From Photobacterium indicum (lineage in GTDB: Bacteria; Pseudomonadota; Gammaproteobacteria; Enterobacterales; Vibrionaceae), in assembly GCF_003026215.1 (NCBI RefSeq), contig NZ_PYOC01000001.1:744001-808000 (forward strand): a stretch of 64,000 nucleotides of DNA, in the 5' to 3' direction. Below, piece by piece: positions 55,241 through 63,706 of this stretch. How positions within the stretch are numbered: the stretch's first letter is position 1; every line of letters starts with the position of its first letter. Below the pieces are notes generated by a model. The model searched no databases. It was not told the DNA's origin and saw nothing but the letters and a program-made list of their open reading frames with translations. Made by a program: the position numbers and the translations under genes.

Positions 55241-55256
55241 TGATAAATATTTTTCA
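55241..55256. promoter_or_regulatory. Candidate iol operator, copy 1
   Basis: TGATAAATATTTTTCA matches the perfect palindrome at 55501-55516 at 15 of 16 positions. It is placed near the promoter of the divergent transporter gene. Confidence 0.4.
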
Positions 55257-55412
55257 TTGTGGCGTTTTTAATCATCATATGTATTCCATTGCATTCTTGC
55301 TATAGCTTGAAATGATTTTTCTCTTAAAATGATACCTGTGTCATACAATAGTAAATATTTATCACTTAATGTCGTCAATGTAAGTCATTGTTTTTTATTG
55401 GTTAAATGTTTT

Positions 55413-55428
55413 TGTGATCTTGATCTTA
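55413..55428 (+). promoter_or_regulatory. Weak CRP-like site in the iol control region
   Basis: TGTGA-TCTTGA-TCTTA has one perfect half-site and a poor second half at the correct spacing. Confidence 0.3.
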
Positions 55429-55440
55429 TATCGCCGCTAG

Positions 55441-55462
55441 CCCTGTGTTTACGGGGTTTTTT
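55441..55462 (+). terminator. Terminator-like hairpin inside the iol control region
   Basis: CCCTGT-GTTT-ACGGGG followed by TTTTTT, 165 bp before iolE. It may end a short leader or small RNA. Confidence 0.45.
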
Positions 55463-55500
55463 CATAAAATACAAAGTTGTGGGGAAAGTGTTTTTTTGTT

Positions 55501-55516
55501 TGAAAAATATTTTTCA
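55501..55516. promoter_or_regulatory. Candidate iol operator, copy 2 (perfect palindrome)
   Basis: TGAAAAATATTTTTCA, a perfect 16-bp palindrome 111 bp before iolE. A likely target for the RpiR-family regulator encoded at 62784; this is inference from position and symmetry. Confidence 0.5.
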
Positions 55517-55626
55517 TTTGTGTTTTTTTTTATTATATTGATTGCCAGTGAAACGAAACAAGTGTCGATTGGAAAATAATTAATCACACTACCTTAATCC
55601 TATAAATTAAATGCTGGAGAACGAAC

Positions 55627-56520
55627 ATGAGCAAAGTTCAATACGGAATCAGCCCTTTGACTTGGACTAATGACGACATGCCAGAACTTGGCGGTGAGAT
55701 TGCTTTAGAAACGTGTTTGAGTGAAATGTCAGAAGCTGGCTTCACTGGTACTGAATTAGGTACGAAATACCCTCGTGAACCTGAAGTGCTTATTCCTCTA
55801 CTAGAACAATACAATCTTGTTCTGGCTTCAGGCTGGTTTAGCGGTAATTTGATGACACTTACAGCAGAAGAAGAAATTGCAGCAATGCAAGTGCACATCA
55901 AACTACTGAAAGCTGCTGGCTGTAAGGCAATGGTATATGGCGAAGTGAGCAACTCTGTTCATGGCGACATTAATACACCACTTTCACACCGCGTCATTTT
56001 GACAATGGATGAGTGGAAAGTATACGCAGAGAAGCTGACTGTTGTTGCTGATTACTTATTAAATGAACATGGTATCAAACTGTCTTTCCACCACCATGTG
56101 GGCACAATTTGTGAGACAGAAGACGACATTAACCTTCTAATGGAACTGACTGGCGATTCTGTTCACCTAACGCTTGATACCGGCCATATCACATACGGTG
56201 GCGGTAACCCTGTAACAATGATTAAGCGCTGGGGCCATCGCATTGGTCACATGCATTTTAAAGACCTTCGATTAGGTGTTATGAAGACGGCGCGTGATGC
56301 AGACAAATCATTCCTTAATGCAGTTCTTGATGGTGTATTTACCGTTCCTGGTACTGGCGACGTTGACTATGACGATGTTTTCGCTGCACTGAAAGAGCGT
56401 AATTACGAAGGTTGGTTATTAGTTGAAGCAGAGCAAGATCCTGCAAAAGCGAATCCACTTGAGTTTGCTAAAACGGCTTATACAAACATTACTGGCTACG
56501 CAACTAAGTACGGTTTGTAA
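55627..56520 (+). CDS. iolE: Inosose dehydratase IolE
   Basis: 297 aa. It dehydrates scyllo-inosose (2-keto-myo-inositol), the second step of myo-inositol breakdown. AP-endonuclease-type TIM barrel: YGISPLTWTNDDMPELGGEI, GFTGTELGTKYPREP, LSFHHHVGTICETEDDINLL, LTLDTGHITYGGGNPVTMI, IGHMHFKDLR and VPGTGDVDYDDVF, with the metal-binding Glu/Asp/His residues present. It is first in the plus-strand iol operon. Confidence 0.95.
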   Translation: MSKVQYGISPLTWTNDDMPELGGEIALETCLSEMSEAGFTGTELGTKYPREPEVLIPLLEQYNLVLASGWFSGNLMTLTAEEEIAAMQVHIKLLKAAGCKAMVYGEVSNSVHGDINTPLSHRVILTMDEWKVYAEKLTVVADYLLNEHGIKLSFHHHVGTICETEDDINLLMELTGDSVHLTLDTGHITYGGGNPVTMIKRWGHRIGHMHFKDLRLGVMKTARDADKSFLNAVLDGVFTVPGTGDVDYDDVFAALKERNYEGWLLVEAEQDPAKANPLEFAKTAYTNITGYATKYGL

Positions 56521-56557
56521 TAACGACGTTTGTCGCTTTGTAATATTCAAAGCCGCC

Positions 56558-56581
56558 ATCGGGGAATGGATGTTCCCCGAT
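56558..56581 (+). terminator. iolE-iolD intergenic hairpin
   Basis: ATCGGGGAA-TGGATG-TTCCCCGAT: a perfect 9-bp stem without T run, probably an mRNA-processing or stability element. Confidence 0.5.
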
Positions 56582-56669
56582 TAAAGAACTGACTACACAA
56601 ATAATGGATAACACCGTGTAGGCAGGGCAGGGATGCCAATTTTTAGTGTGATGATGTTCGAGGAAGAAG

Positions 56670-58541
56670 ATGAAAACTGTACGCCTAACTGTTGCTGAAG
56701 CATTTGCTAATTACTTAGCGGCACAAAAAATTGAAATTGATGGCAAAGTTGAGCAGCTATTTGGTGCTGCGTTTGCCATCTTTGGCCATGGCAATGTAAC
56801 GTGCTTTGGTCAGCAATTAAAAAATATTGAAGATAAAATTCCGACGTGGCGTGGCCAAAACGAACAGTCAATGGCAACCGCTGCTATTGCTTATGCTAAA
56901 GCTAACCAACGTCGCCGTATTGGTATTGCAACTAGCTCTATCGGTCCTGGTGCAACGAATATGATAACGGCTGCGGGTATTGCCCATACAAACCGTTTAC
57001 CTTTATTGTTAATTTCAGGTGATGCGTACATTAGTCGCCTACCTGATCCTGTATTACAGCAGCCAGAGAATTTCCATAATCCTTCTATTACGTGTAATGA
57101 TGCCTTCAAGCCGTTAACACGTTACTGGGACCGCATTGTCTCTCCGGCTCAGATCATCCAGTCTTTGCCGCATGCACTAAACACCATGTTAGACCCTGAA
57201 ACATGCGGTCCAGTATTTATTGGCTTACCGCAAGATGTTCAAGGCATGGCTTACGATTTTCCAGAAGCTTTCTTTGCCGACAAAGTACATCGCATTCGTC
57301 GTCCAGAGCCTGAAATGTTGGTGATTGAAGAAGCGAAAGAAATCCTATTAAACGCAGAGCGTCCGCTAATTATATCTGGTGGCGGTGTGCACTATTCACT
57401 CGCAACCGATGAATTAGCCGACTTTGCCGCAAAGCATAATATCCCAGTTGTCGAGACAATTGCTGGCCGTGCAACAATGTTGCAAGACAACCCTCTAAAT
57501 GCTGGCCCAATTGGTGTTACAGGTTCAAATTCAGCCAATTACATGGCAGAACATGCCGATGTTGTTTTGGCTATTGGTACTCGCCTGCAAGATTTTACAA
57601 CCGGTTCATGGTCGGTATTCCGCAATCCAGACATGAAACTTATCAGTATTAACGTAGCTAAATTCGACGCCATTAAGCATATGTCATACCCAGTGTTGGG
57701 TGATGCAAAAGCGTGCATGACAAAACTTTCAGGTGTGTTGGGTGATTGGCGTTCAGCGCAAGCGTGGGCAGATACGGCAAAAGAACAAGCAGATGAATGG
57801 AAGGCGGAAGTTTACCGTCGTACTCACCCTAAGAAAGGTGAGCTTTTACCGGGCACTTCTTCTTACGCTGAAGTCATTGGCAAGTTAAATACACAAATGG
57901 AAAAAGGTGACACCGTACTGACAGCTGCGGGTGGTTTACCTGCTGAATTATCAATGAACTGGCAGAACTACCAAATTGGTAAGTTCGATATCGACTTTGG
58001 CTTCTCTTGCATGGGTTACGAGATTGCAGGTGGCTGGGGTGCCAAGATAGCTAACCCTGATAATGATGTTGTTGTTCTGGTGGGTGATGGTTCTTATCTA
58101 ATTCAGAATTCTGATATCTATTCATCAGTATTAACGGGTCAGAAAATGATTCTGGTTGTGTGTGATAACGGCGGTTTCGCGGTTATCAATAAACTTCAGA
58201 ACAATACCGGTAATGAGTCGTTTAATAACCTTTTAGAAGATTGTCGTCGTCCTGATGGTGAGCTAGCACGGGTTGATTTTGCAAAGCACGCAGAATCACA
58301 AGGTGCAATCAGTGAAAAGCTCACATCGATCGACCAGTTTGATGCCGCATTTGTACGCGCTAAAGAAGCAGATCGTACTTACGTTATCGTTGTTGATATC
58401 GACCCTGTTTCACCAGCGGCTTGGTCTAAATGCGATTGTTGGTGGGAAGTTGGTTTACCAGAAGTTACTCGCAATGAAGGCACAGAGCAAAAAGTGGCTG
58501 ATTGGCAAGAAGGTAAAAACCTACAGCGTCGGGGTGTTTAA
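56670..58541 (+). CDS. iolD: 3D-trihydroxycyclohexane-1,2-dione hydrolase IolD
   Basis: 623-aa thiamine-diphosphate enzyme that opens the ring of 3D-(3,5/4)-trihydroxycyclohexane-1,2-dione in inositol catabolism. The N-terminal PYR domain has WRGQNEQSMATAAIAYAKAN with the ThDP-activating Glu; a central domain follows (about 215-345), then the C-terminal PP domain with VVLVGDGSYLIQNSDIYSSV and VVCDNGGFAVINK. It is preceded by GAGGAAGAAG. It starts 149 nt after iolE. Confidence 0.96.
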   Translation: MKTVRLTVAEAFANYLAAQKIEIDGKVEQLFGAAFAIFGHGNVTCFGQQLKNIEDKIPTWRGQNEQSMATAAIAYAKANQRRRIGIATSSIGPGATNMITAAGIAHTNRLPLLLISGDAYISRLPDPVLQQPENFHNPSITCNDAFKPLTRYWDRIVSPAQIIQSLPHALNTMLDPETCGPVFIGLPQDVQGMAYDFPEAFFADKVHRIRRPEPEMLVIEEAKEILLNAERPLIISGGGVHYSLATDELADFAAKHNIPVVETIAGRATMLQDNPLNAGPIGVTGSNSANYMAEHADVVLAIGTRLQDFTTGSWSVFRNPDMKLISINVAKFDAIKHMSYPVLGDAKACMTKLSGVLGDWRSAQAWADTAKEQADEWKAEVYRRTHPKKGELLPGTSSYAEVIGKLNTQMEKGDTVLTAAGGLPAELSMNWQNYQIGKFDIDFGFSCMGYEIAGGWGAKIANPDNDVVVLVGDGSYLIQNSDIYSSVLTGQKMILVVCDNGGFAVINKLQNNTGNESFNNLLEDCRRPDGELARVDFAKHAESQGAISEKLTSIDQFDAAFVRAKEADRTYVIVVDIDPVSPAAWSKCDCWWEVGLPEVTRNEGTEQKVADWQEGKNLQRRGV

Positions 58542-58590
58542 TTTACCTGCCGTTTAACTGAATTTTTCAACGCAATTTTATGACATTTTT

Positions 58591-58623
58591 GGTACTGCCT
58601 TTACACAAACTGTCGGCAGTACC
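58591..58623 (+). promoter_or_regulatory. Hairpin directly before the Gfo/Idh/MocA gene
   Basis: GGTACTGCC (58591-58599) and GGCAGTACC (58615-58623) form a perfect 9-bp stem ending 6 nt before the ribosome site at 58629-58632. It could limit processing or affect initiation. Confidence 0.45.
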
Positions 58624-58641
58624 GCCATGGAGATTATGATT

Positions 58642-59820
58642 ATGTTTAATGAAGAACGCCGTTTTGAACAACCAATCCGCTGGGGCATGGTCGGTGGTGG
58701 ACGTGGCAGCCAGATTGGCTACGCACACCGCAGTGCAGCACACCGTGATGGTCTATTTAAATTAGTTGCTGGTGCATTTGATTTAGATGCAGAACGCTGT
58801 CGTGAATTTGGTGTCAACCTTGGTTTAGATGCCGATCGTTGTTACAGCAATTATAAAGAGTTTTTTGCAGCTGAATCTAAGCGTTCTGATGGCATTCAAG
58901 CCGTATCGGTTGCCACTCCTAACTCAACACACTATGAAATTTGTAAAGCAGCGTTAGATGCGGGCTTACATGTTGTGTGTGAAAAACCCATCACATTCAC
59001 CAGTGAAGAAGCTGAAGAATTAAAAGCGATTGCAGCCGAAAAGAACTGTGTGATCGGCGTAATGTACGGTTATAGCGGTTTCCCAATGGTACATCAAGCA
59101 CGTGAAATGGTTGAGCGTGGTGATTTGGGCGACATTCGAGTCGTGAACATGCAATTTGCCCACGGTTTCCACAACGAAGAATATGAATTAAATGATCCAG
59201 GTCTTAAGTGGCGTGTAAGCCCTGCGGCATCGGGTCCGACTTATGTATTGGGTGATATCGGCACGCACGCTTATTACTTATGTGAAGTAATGACAGGGCT
59301 AGAAATTGATCGTCTAGCGTGTATGCGCCAAAGCTTTATTGCGTCACGTCAGCCACTAGAAGATAACGCACACGTCATGATGGAATTCAAAGGCGGTGCA
59401 GTGGGTACGTTATGGGCTTCTGCTGTTAACGCGGGTTCAATGCATGAACAACGCATTCGTATTGTCGGTTCAAAAGCATCCATCGAATGGTGGGACGAGC
59501 ATCCAAACCAGCTTCGTTATGAAGTACAAGGTGAAGCTCCACGCGTTCTTGACCGTGGTATGGGGTATTTATACCAAGATGTGGAAGGTGTTGCTGCTAA
59601 CCGTATCGGTGGCGGTCACGCAGAAGGCTTCTTTGAATCATGGGCAAACTTGTATCACCGCTTTGCACTAGCATTTGATGCTGCAGATCGTGATGATCAA
59701 GCAACATTAGAGAGCATTTGGTTCCCAGGTGTTGACGCTGGTATTGAAGGCGTTCGCCTTTGTGAGAAATGTGTTGAATCTGCTGACCAAGGTGCCGCTT
59801 GGGTCGCTTATAACGACTAG
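58642..59820 (+). CDS. Gfo/Idh/MocA-family dehydrogenase of the inositol cluster
   Basis: 392 aa. The start at 58642 (MFNEERRFEQPIRWGMVGGG) has GGAG 9 nt upstream; ATGs at 58627 and 58636 are alternatives. Rossmann NAD site GMVGGGRGSQIGYAH, VVCEKPITFTSEEAEELK with the EKP lysine, and DIGTHAYYLCEVMTG with the catalytic Asp-His pair. Family enzymes oxidise inositols or related sugars with NAD(P)+. It may be an inositol 2-dehydrogenase or act on a stereoisomer; it does not look like the classic IolG. Confidence 0.85.
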   Translation: MFNEERRFEQPIRWGMVGGGRGSQIGYAHRSAAHRDGLFKLVAGAFDLDAERCREFGVNLGLDADRCYSNYKEFFAAESKRSDGIQAVSVATPNSTHYEICKAALDAGLHVVCEKPITFTSEEAEELKAIAAEKNCVIGVMYGYSGFPMVHQAREMVERGDLGDIRVVNMQFAHGFHNEEYELNDPGLKWRVSPAASGPTYVLGDIGTHAYYLCEVMTGLEIDRLACMRQSFIASRQPLEDNAHVMMEFKGGAVGTLWASAVNAGSMHEQRIRIVGSKASIEWWDEHPNQLRYEVQGEAPRVLDRGMGYLYQDVEGVAANRIGGGHAEGFFESWANLYHRFALAFDAADRDDQATLESIWFPGVDAGIEGVRLCEKCVESADQGAAWVAYND

Positions 59821-59832
59821 GGAATGATAACG

Positions 59833-60828
59833 ATGACAAAGATTGCACTTCAGCAAGATCGCCTGCTGGATGCCATCGTACTAGGTCGCGCGGGAGTAGA
59901 TTTATACGCCCGCGAAGCCAACACCGATATGGCAGACATTTCAGGGTTTAATAAATTTGTAGGCGGCTCTGCTGCCAATATCGCCGTCGCGATCAGCAAG
60001 TTAGGCGGCAAAACAGGTTTCATTGGTTGTGTGGCAGATGATGCGTTTGGTGGTTATGTACGTGGTTACATGACAGAGCAAGGTATTAATCTTGACGGCA
60101 TGATGACCGACAATTCAGGTTCACGTACCTCTGTTGCGTTTACTGAAATGAAGCCAAACGATTGTACGGTACTTATTTACCGTAACAAGGCATCAGATTT
60201 AACACTAAAGCCAGAACAAGTTGATCCGGCATACATTGCACAAAGCAAAATGTTGGTTGTAACAGGTACGGCGTTATCTGAAAGCCCAAGCCGCGAAGCA
60301 ACGCTAATCGCTATGGAACATGCCCGTCGCAGCAATACCGTTGTAGTGCTCGATGTTGATTACCGTCCGTACTCGTGGCGCACCGATGTTGACGCATCTA
60401 TTTACTACGGTATTGCAGCTGGCTTGTCTGACATCGTGATTGGTAATCGCGAAGAGTTCGACATGATGGAAACCGTATTAGCACCAGGTAATACAGATGA
60501 TGATGCCACGGCAGACCGATTCTTACGTGCAAATACACAGGTTGTGATTGTAAAGGCGGGCGAGCTAGGTTCGAAAGTGTACTGCAAAGATGGTCACAAA
60601 TTCCAACAGGGTATTTTCCGTGTTGAAGTTAAGAAGCCTTTTGGTTCAGGTGATTCATTCGCAGGCGGCTTGATTTGGACATTAGTGAACGGCGGCGAGT
60701 TGGAAGACGGTGTGAAACACGGTTCAGCGGCAGCAGCAATTAATGTGAGTGGTAATAGCTGCACCGAAGCCATGCCAACGAAAGAAGTACTATTCGATTT
60801 TATTGAGACCCGAGAACAAGACCTTTAA
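59833..60828 (+). CDS. iolC: 5-dehydro-2-deoxygluconokinase IolC
   Basis: 331-aa PfkB-family kinase that phosphorylates 2-deoxy-5-keto-gluconate (DKG). The start at 59833 (MTKIALQQDRLLDAIVLGRA) follows AGGGA by 9 nt; the ATG at 59824 is an alternative. FVGGSAANIAVAISKLGGKT, IVIGNREEFDMM and the PfkB signature PFGSGDSFAGGLIW with the catalytic Asp are visible. It begins 12 nt after the dehydrogenase gene. Confidence 0.94.
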   Translation: MTKIALQQDRLLDAIVLGRAGVDLYAREANTDMADISGFNKFVGGSAANIAVAISKLGGKTGFIGCVADDAFGGYVRGYMTEQGINLDGMMTDNSGSRTSVAFTEMKPNDCTVLIYRNKASDLTLKPEQVDPAYIAQSKMLVVTGTALSESPSREATLIAMEHARRSNTVVVLDVDYRPYSWRTDVDASIYYGIAAGLSDIVIGNREEFDMMETVLAPGNTDDDATADRFLRANTQVVIVKAGELGSKVYCKDGHKFQQGIFRVEVKKPFGSGDSFAGGLIWTLVNGGELEDGVKHGSAAAAINVSGNSCTEAMPTKEVLFDFIETREQDL

Positions 60829-60991
60829 TTATTTGATAATGGTAAATAAAGGTTAATTAGGTCAGCCGGATCAGCAGACTGTATCTTGAATAAAGATCGT
60901 TAATGCATACCATCATGATTCGGCTCTTTTATATAAAACTTACCCAAAAGAAACGATAAAACTAAAAATGGGTAATGGAGGAGAAAGTAAT

Positions 60992-61864
60992 ATGGGTAAG
61001 CATATCCCACCGTTTGATAATAAAAATCAGCCAATAATTGACATTAATGATGATGTTTCACCGCTGTGTTATTTCAACCCTGTACGTTTAAAGCAAGGCG
61101 AAACACATACCCACACTGTAGATGGTTATGAATCTGTTATCGTGCTTGCTGGTGGTACTTGCTGCATTACAGTGTCTAATAGCAGCGCTGAAGAAATGGT
61201 GTTTGACAACATTGGGCAACGTGCATCGGTATGGGAAGGAAACCCAGAATCTGTGTATGTTCCTGTGGGCTCTACCGCTGTTATCGAATGTGTAAGTGAA
61301 CAAGCAGATATCATGATAGCTGGTGGTCGCTATGAAGAAACGTTAGAACCTTTTGCCGTATTACAAGATAACGTTGATATGGTGCAGTACGGCTCTGATG
61401 ACACTAAAACACACCGAAAAATTAAGCACGTACTGGGTCAGAGCAATGCAGATAAGCGTGGCCGTTTATTAGTGAGTGAACTGTTTACTGTTGGCGCTGG
61501 TGGCTGGTCTGGTTTTCCTCCCCATAAACATGATGAAGATCGTACTAAGCCAGATGGAAGCAAAGAAACATTGTACGAAGAAGTGTACCAGTTTCGTTTT
61601 AACCCTGATTTTGGTTTTGGTGCTCAATTCTTGTATGAGCATGAAGATGATTTTGGTCCGGTCTATCACGTTCGAACTGGCAGTGTGATTGCGATTGATA
61701 AAGGTTACCACCCAAGTGTCGCGGCACCAGGTTACGAGATGTATTACTTCACCATCATTGTAGGAAAAACGTCTAAATCGCTTGTTCAGCACTTTGATCC
61801 TCACCATGAGTATCAAGTGAATACGATTCCAGGCATCAAGGACATGATCGCCAAATTCAAATAA
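60992..61864 (+). CDS. iolB: 5-deoxy-glucuronate isomerase IolB
   Basis: 290 aa from 60992 (MGKHIPPFDNKNQPIIDIND), preceded by GGAGGAG. It isomerises 5-deoxy-glucuronate to DKG. Two cupin halves are visible: ETHTHTVDGYESVIVLAGGT with early metal-binding His, and GWSGFPPHKHDED, EEVYQFRFNPDFGFG and YYFTIIVGKT. It follows iolC after 163 bp, in which no terminator is seen. Confidence 0.95.
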   Translation: MGKHIPPFDNKNQPIIDINDDVSPLCYFNPVRLKQGETHTHTVDGYESVIVLAGGTCCITVSNSSAEEMVFDNIGQRASVWEGNPESVYVPVGSTAVIECVSEQADIMIAGGRYEETLEPFAVLQDNVDMVQYGSDDTKTHRKIKHVLGQSNADKRGRLLVSELFTVGAGGWSGFPPHKHDEDRTKPDGSKETLYEEVYQFRFNPDFGFGAQFLYEHEDDFGPVYHVRTGSVIAIDKGYHPSVAAPGYEMYYFTIIVGKTSKSLVQHFDPHHEYQVNTIPGIKDMIAKFK

Positions 61865-61876
61865 CAAGGAAACGTT

Positions 61877-62704
61877 ATGCTAGTTAACTTAAATGACTTA
61901 TTACCTCAGGCTGCAGCATCCGATTATTCTGTGCCTTGTTTCAATGTTTTTGGTTATGAAGATGCTCGTGCTGTTGTAGATGCAGCAGAAGAAATGAACA
62001 AAGCTGTTATTTTGGCTTGTAACAAAGATGTCGTCGACTTCTATGGTGTTGAAATTGCGGCTGCAATGTTTTTACAGCTAGCGCACGATAGTTCAGTACC
62101 TGTTTGCTTGCATTTGGATCATACTTACGATGAAGAAATTATTTATCGTGCTTTAAAAGCAGGGTTTAGTTCAGTCATGTTTGATGGCTCTCAGTTATCG
62201 CTTGAAGATAATATTGCACGTACTAAAAAGGTGGCTGAGGTTGCCCATGCTTGCGGGGCATCCATCGAAGGCGAGATTGGCTCTGTACCTTATGAAGAAG
62301 GCCGTGATCACATTAAAACAATTGATACGTCCCCTGATGATGCTGCGCGCTTTGCAGAAGAAAGTAACGTAGATTGTGTCGCCATTTCGGTGGGAAATGT
62401 TCACCGCTTAACGACACCCACAAGCACAATTGATTTTGGTCTACTCGATCAGATTGCGAGTAAGGTGAGTAAGCCATTAGTTATTCACGGTGCAAGTGGT
62501 ATTCGAAATGAAGACATGGCAAAACTGAAAATAAGCCGTGTGTCTAAATTCAATATCGGAACGTGCTTACGACAGGCTTTAGGTCATAATTTGCGCGATT
62601 TTATGAACAATGAGCCTGACAAATTTGACCGTATTTACTTCATGAAAAAGGCGATGCCTTATGTAAAAGAAGAAGCGATTCGCAACTTTAAACTATTGTC
62701 TTAA
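61877..62704 (+). CDS. iolJ: Class II aldolase, probably DKG-phosphate aldolase (IolJ-like)
   Basis: 275 aa, starting 12 nt after iolB with an AAGGAAAC ribosome site. The class II zinc-aldolase motifs are VCLHLDHTYDEE, ASIEGEIGSVPYEEGRD, AISVGNVHRL, LVIHGASGIRNEDM and SKFNIGTCLRQAL. In the iol setting it should split DKG-6-phosphate into malonate semialdehyde and dihydroxyacetone phosphate. The symbol rests on context; the motifs alone also fit fructose- or tagatose-bisphosphate aldolases. Confidence 0.88.
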   Translation: MLVNLNDLLPQAAASDYSVPCFNVFGYEDARAVVDAAEEMNKAVILACNKDVVDFYGVEIAAAMFLQLAHDSSVPVCLHLDHTYDEEIIYRALKAGFSSVMFDGSQLSLEDNIARTKKVAEVAHACGASIEGEIGSVPYEEGRDHIKTIDTSPDDAARFAEESNVDCVAISVGNVHRLTTPTSTIDFGLLDQIASKVSKPLVIHGASGIRNEDMAKLKISRVSKFNIGTCLRQALGHNLRDFMNNEPDKFDRIYFMKKAMPYVKEEAIRNFKLLS

Positions 62705-62709
62705 AATAC

Positions 62710-62738
62710 ATACCCTAAGAAATAGCATCTTAGGGTAT
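62710..62738 (+). terminator. Hairpin after the aldolase gene
   Basis: ATACCCTAAGA-AATAGCA-TCTTAGGGTAT: a perfect 11-bp stem followed by TATTGTTATT, a weak or processing terminator before the regulator gene. Confidence 0.5.
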
Positions 62739-62783
62739 TATTGTTATTAATTAGATACTTTCGACCGAGGAGAAGCGTTAGGT

Positions 62784-63626
62784 ATGGAAGCTGAAAATAC
62801 TTTATTAGAAGTGCCAAACGACCTCGACACTCTACGTGATTTGATTGTTAAGCGTTATGATAAGTTGAGTCAACGACTCCAGCAAGTTGCTGACTATGTA
62901 ATGGCTCAACCGATGCTTGTTGCGGTTGAAACGATGGCGACGATAGCAGAACAGGCCAATGTTCCGTTATCTACACTGAGTCGTTTTGCTAATACGATGG
63001 GGTTCTCTGGCTTTAGTCAGATGCAAGCGTTATTTCGTGACCAATATTTGAATCGCCCTCGTGATTACAAAGAACGAGTACGTCAAGCACGCGAGCAAGA
63101 TTGCTTTGAACCTGAATCACCAACAACTATTTTTCAGGATTATGGTGTCGCTAACATTGAAGCAATGGAACAGCTTCAAGTATCCGTTTCGCCTCAGAAA
63201 CTTGAGCGAGCAGTATCGTTAATGGACAAAGCAGATACTATATATATTCAAGGGATGAGAAGGGCGTATCCCGTTGCATTTTACCTTTGGTATGCGTTAA
63301 TGAAGTCTGATAACAATGTTGTATTGCTTGATGACCATGGTGGTATGTTAACCCCTATGACGCGCCGTATTAGCGAAAATGATGTATTAGTAACCGTGAC
63401 TTTTACACCTTATGCGCCGGAAACTAGCGAACTGATTAAGCAAGCATTTGAAAAAAAGGTTCCTATTATTGCGATAACCGATAATCAAATGAATTCTCAG
63501 GGCAGTAAAATGGATGTTTGCTTCGAAGTACAAGAGGGGGAAGTAATGGGCTTCCGTTCTTTAAGTAGTTCAATGTATTTAGCGCAAACATTAGCGGTGA
63601 GCTTAATGTGCCGAGAAACTAAATAG
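62784..63626 (+). CDS. RpiR/MurR-family transcription regulator of the iol cluster
   Basis: 280 aa. The N-terminal HTH_6 domain (about 12-90; ETMATIAEQANVPLSTLSRF, NTMGFSGFSQMQALFR) is joined to a C-terminal SIS sugar-phosphate domain (about 130-270; DTIYIQGMRRAYPVAFYLWY, PIIAITDNQMN). RpiR-type IolR proteins repress inositol genes in several proteobacteria. It probably binds the palindromes at 55241 and 55501. It may be co-transcribed with iol genes or have its own promoter (79-bp gap). Confidence 0.88.
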   Translation: MEAENTLLEVPNDLDTLRDLIVKRYDKLSQRLQQVADYVMAQPMLVAVETMATIAEQANVPLSTLSRFANTMGFSGFSQMQALFRDQYLNRPRDYKERVRQAREQDCFEPESPTTIFQDYGVANIEAMEQLQVSVSPQKLERAVSLMDKADTIYIQGMRRAYPVAFYLWYALMKSDNNVVLLDDHGGMLTPMTRRISENDVLVTVTFTPYAPETSELIKQAFEKKVPIIAITDNQMNSQGSKMDVCFEVQEGEVMGFRSLSSSMYLAQTLAVSLMCRETK

Positions 63627-63660
63627 TTAATAGTTAATAGTTAATAGTTAATAGTTAATA
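63624..63660. repeat. Heptanucleotide tandem repeat at the regulator stop codon
   Basis: TAGTTAA is repeated five times (63624-63658) plus TA. The first TAG is the stop codon of the RpiR-family gene. Copy-number change would not alter the protein. Confidence 0.95.
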
Positions 63661-63662
63661 AG

Positions 63663-63688
63663 AAAGCTGACAGAAGTCAGCTTTTTTT
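63663..63688. terminator. Terminator between the RpiR-family gene and the convergent isomerase gene
   Basis: AAAGCTGAC-AGAA-GTCAGCTTTTTTT: a perfect stem with T run on the plus strand. Confidence 0.85.
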
Positions 63689-63706
63689 GTATCTAAATAA
63701 TAGGGC

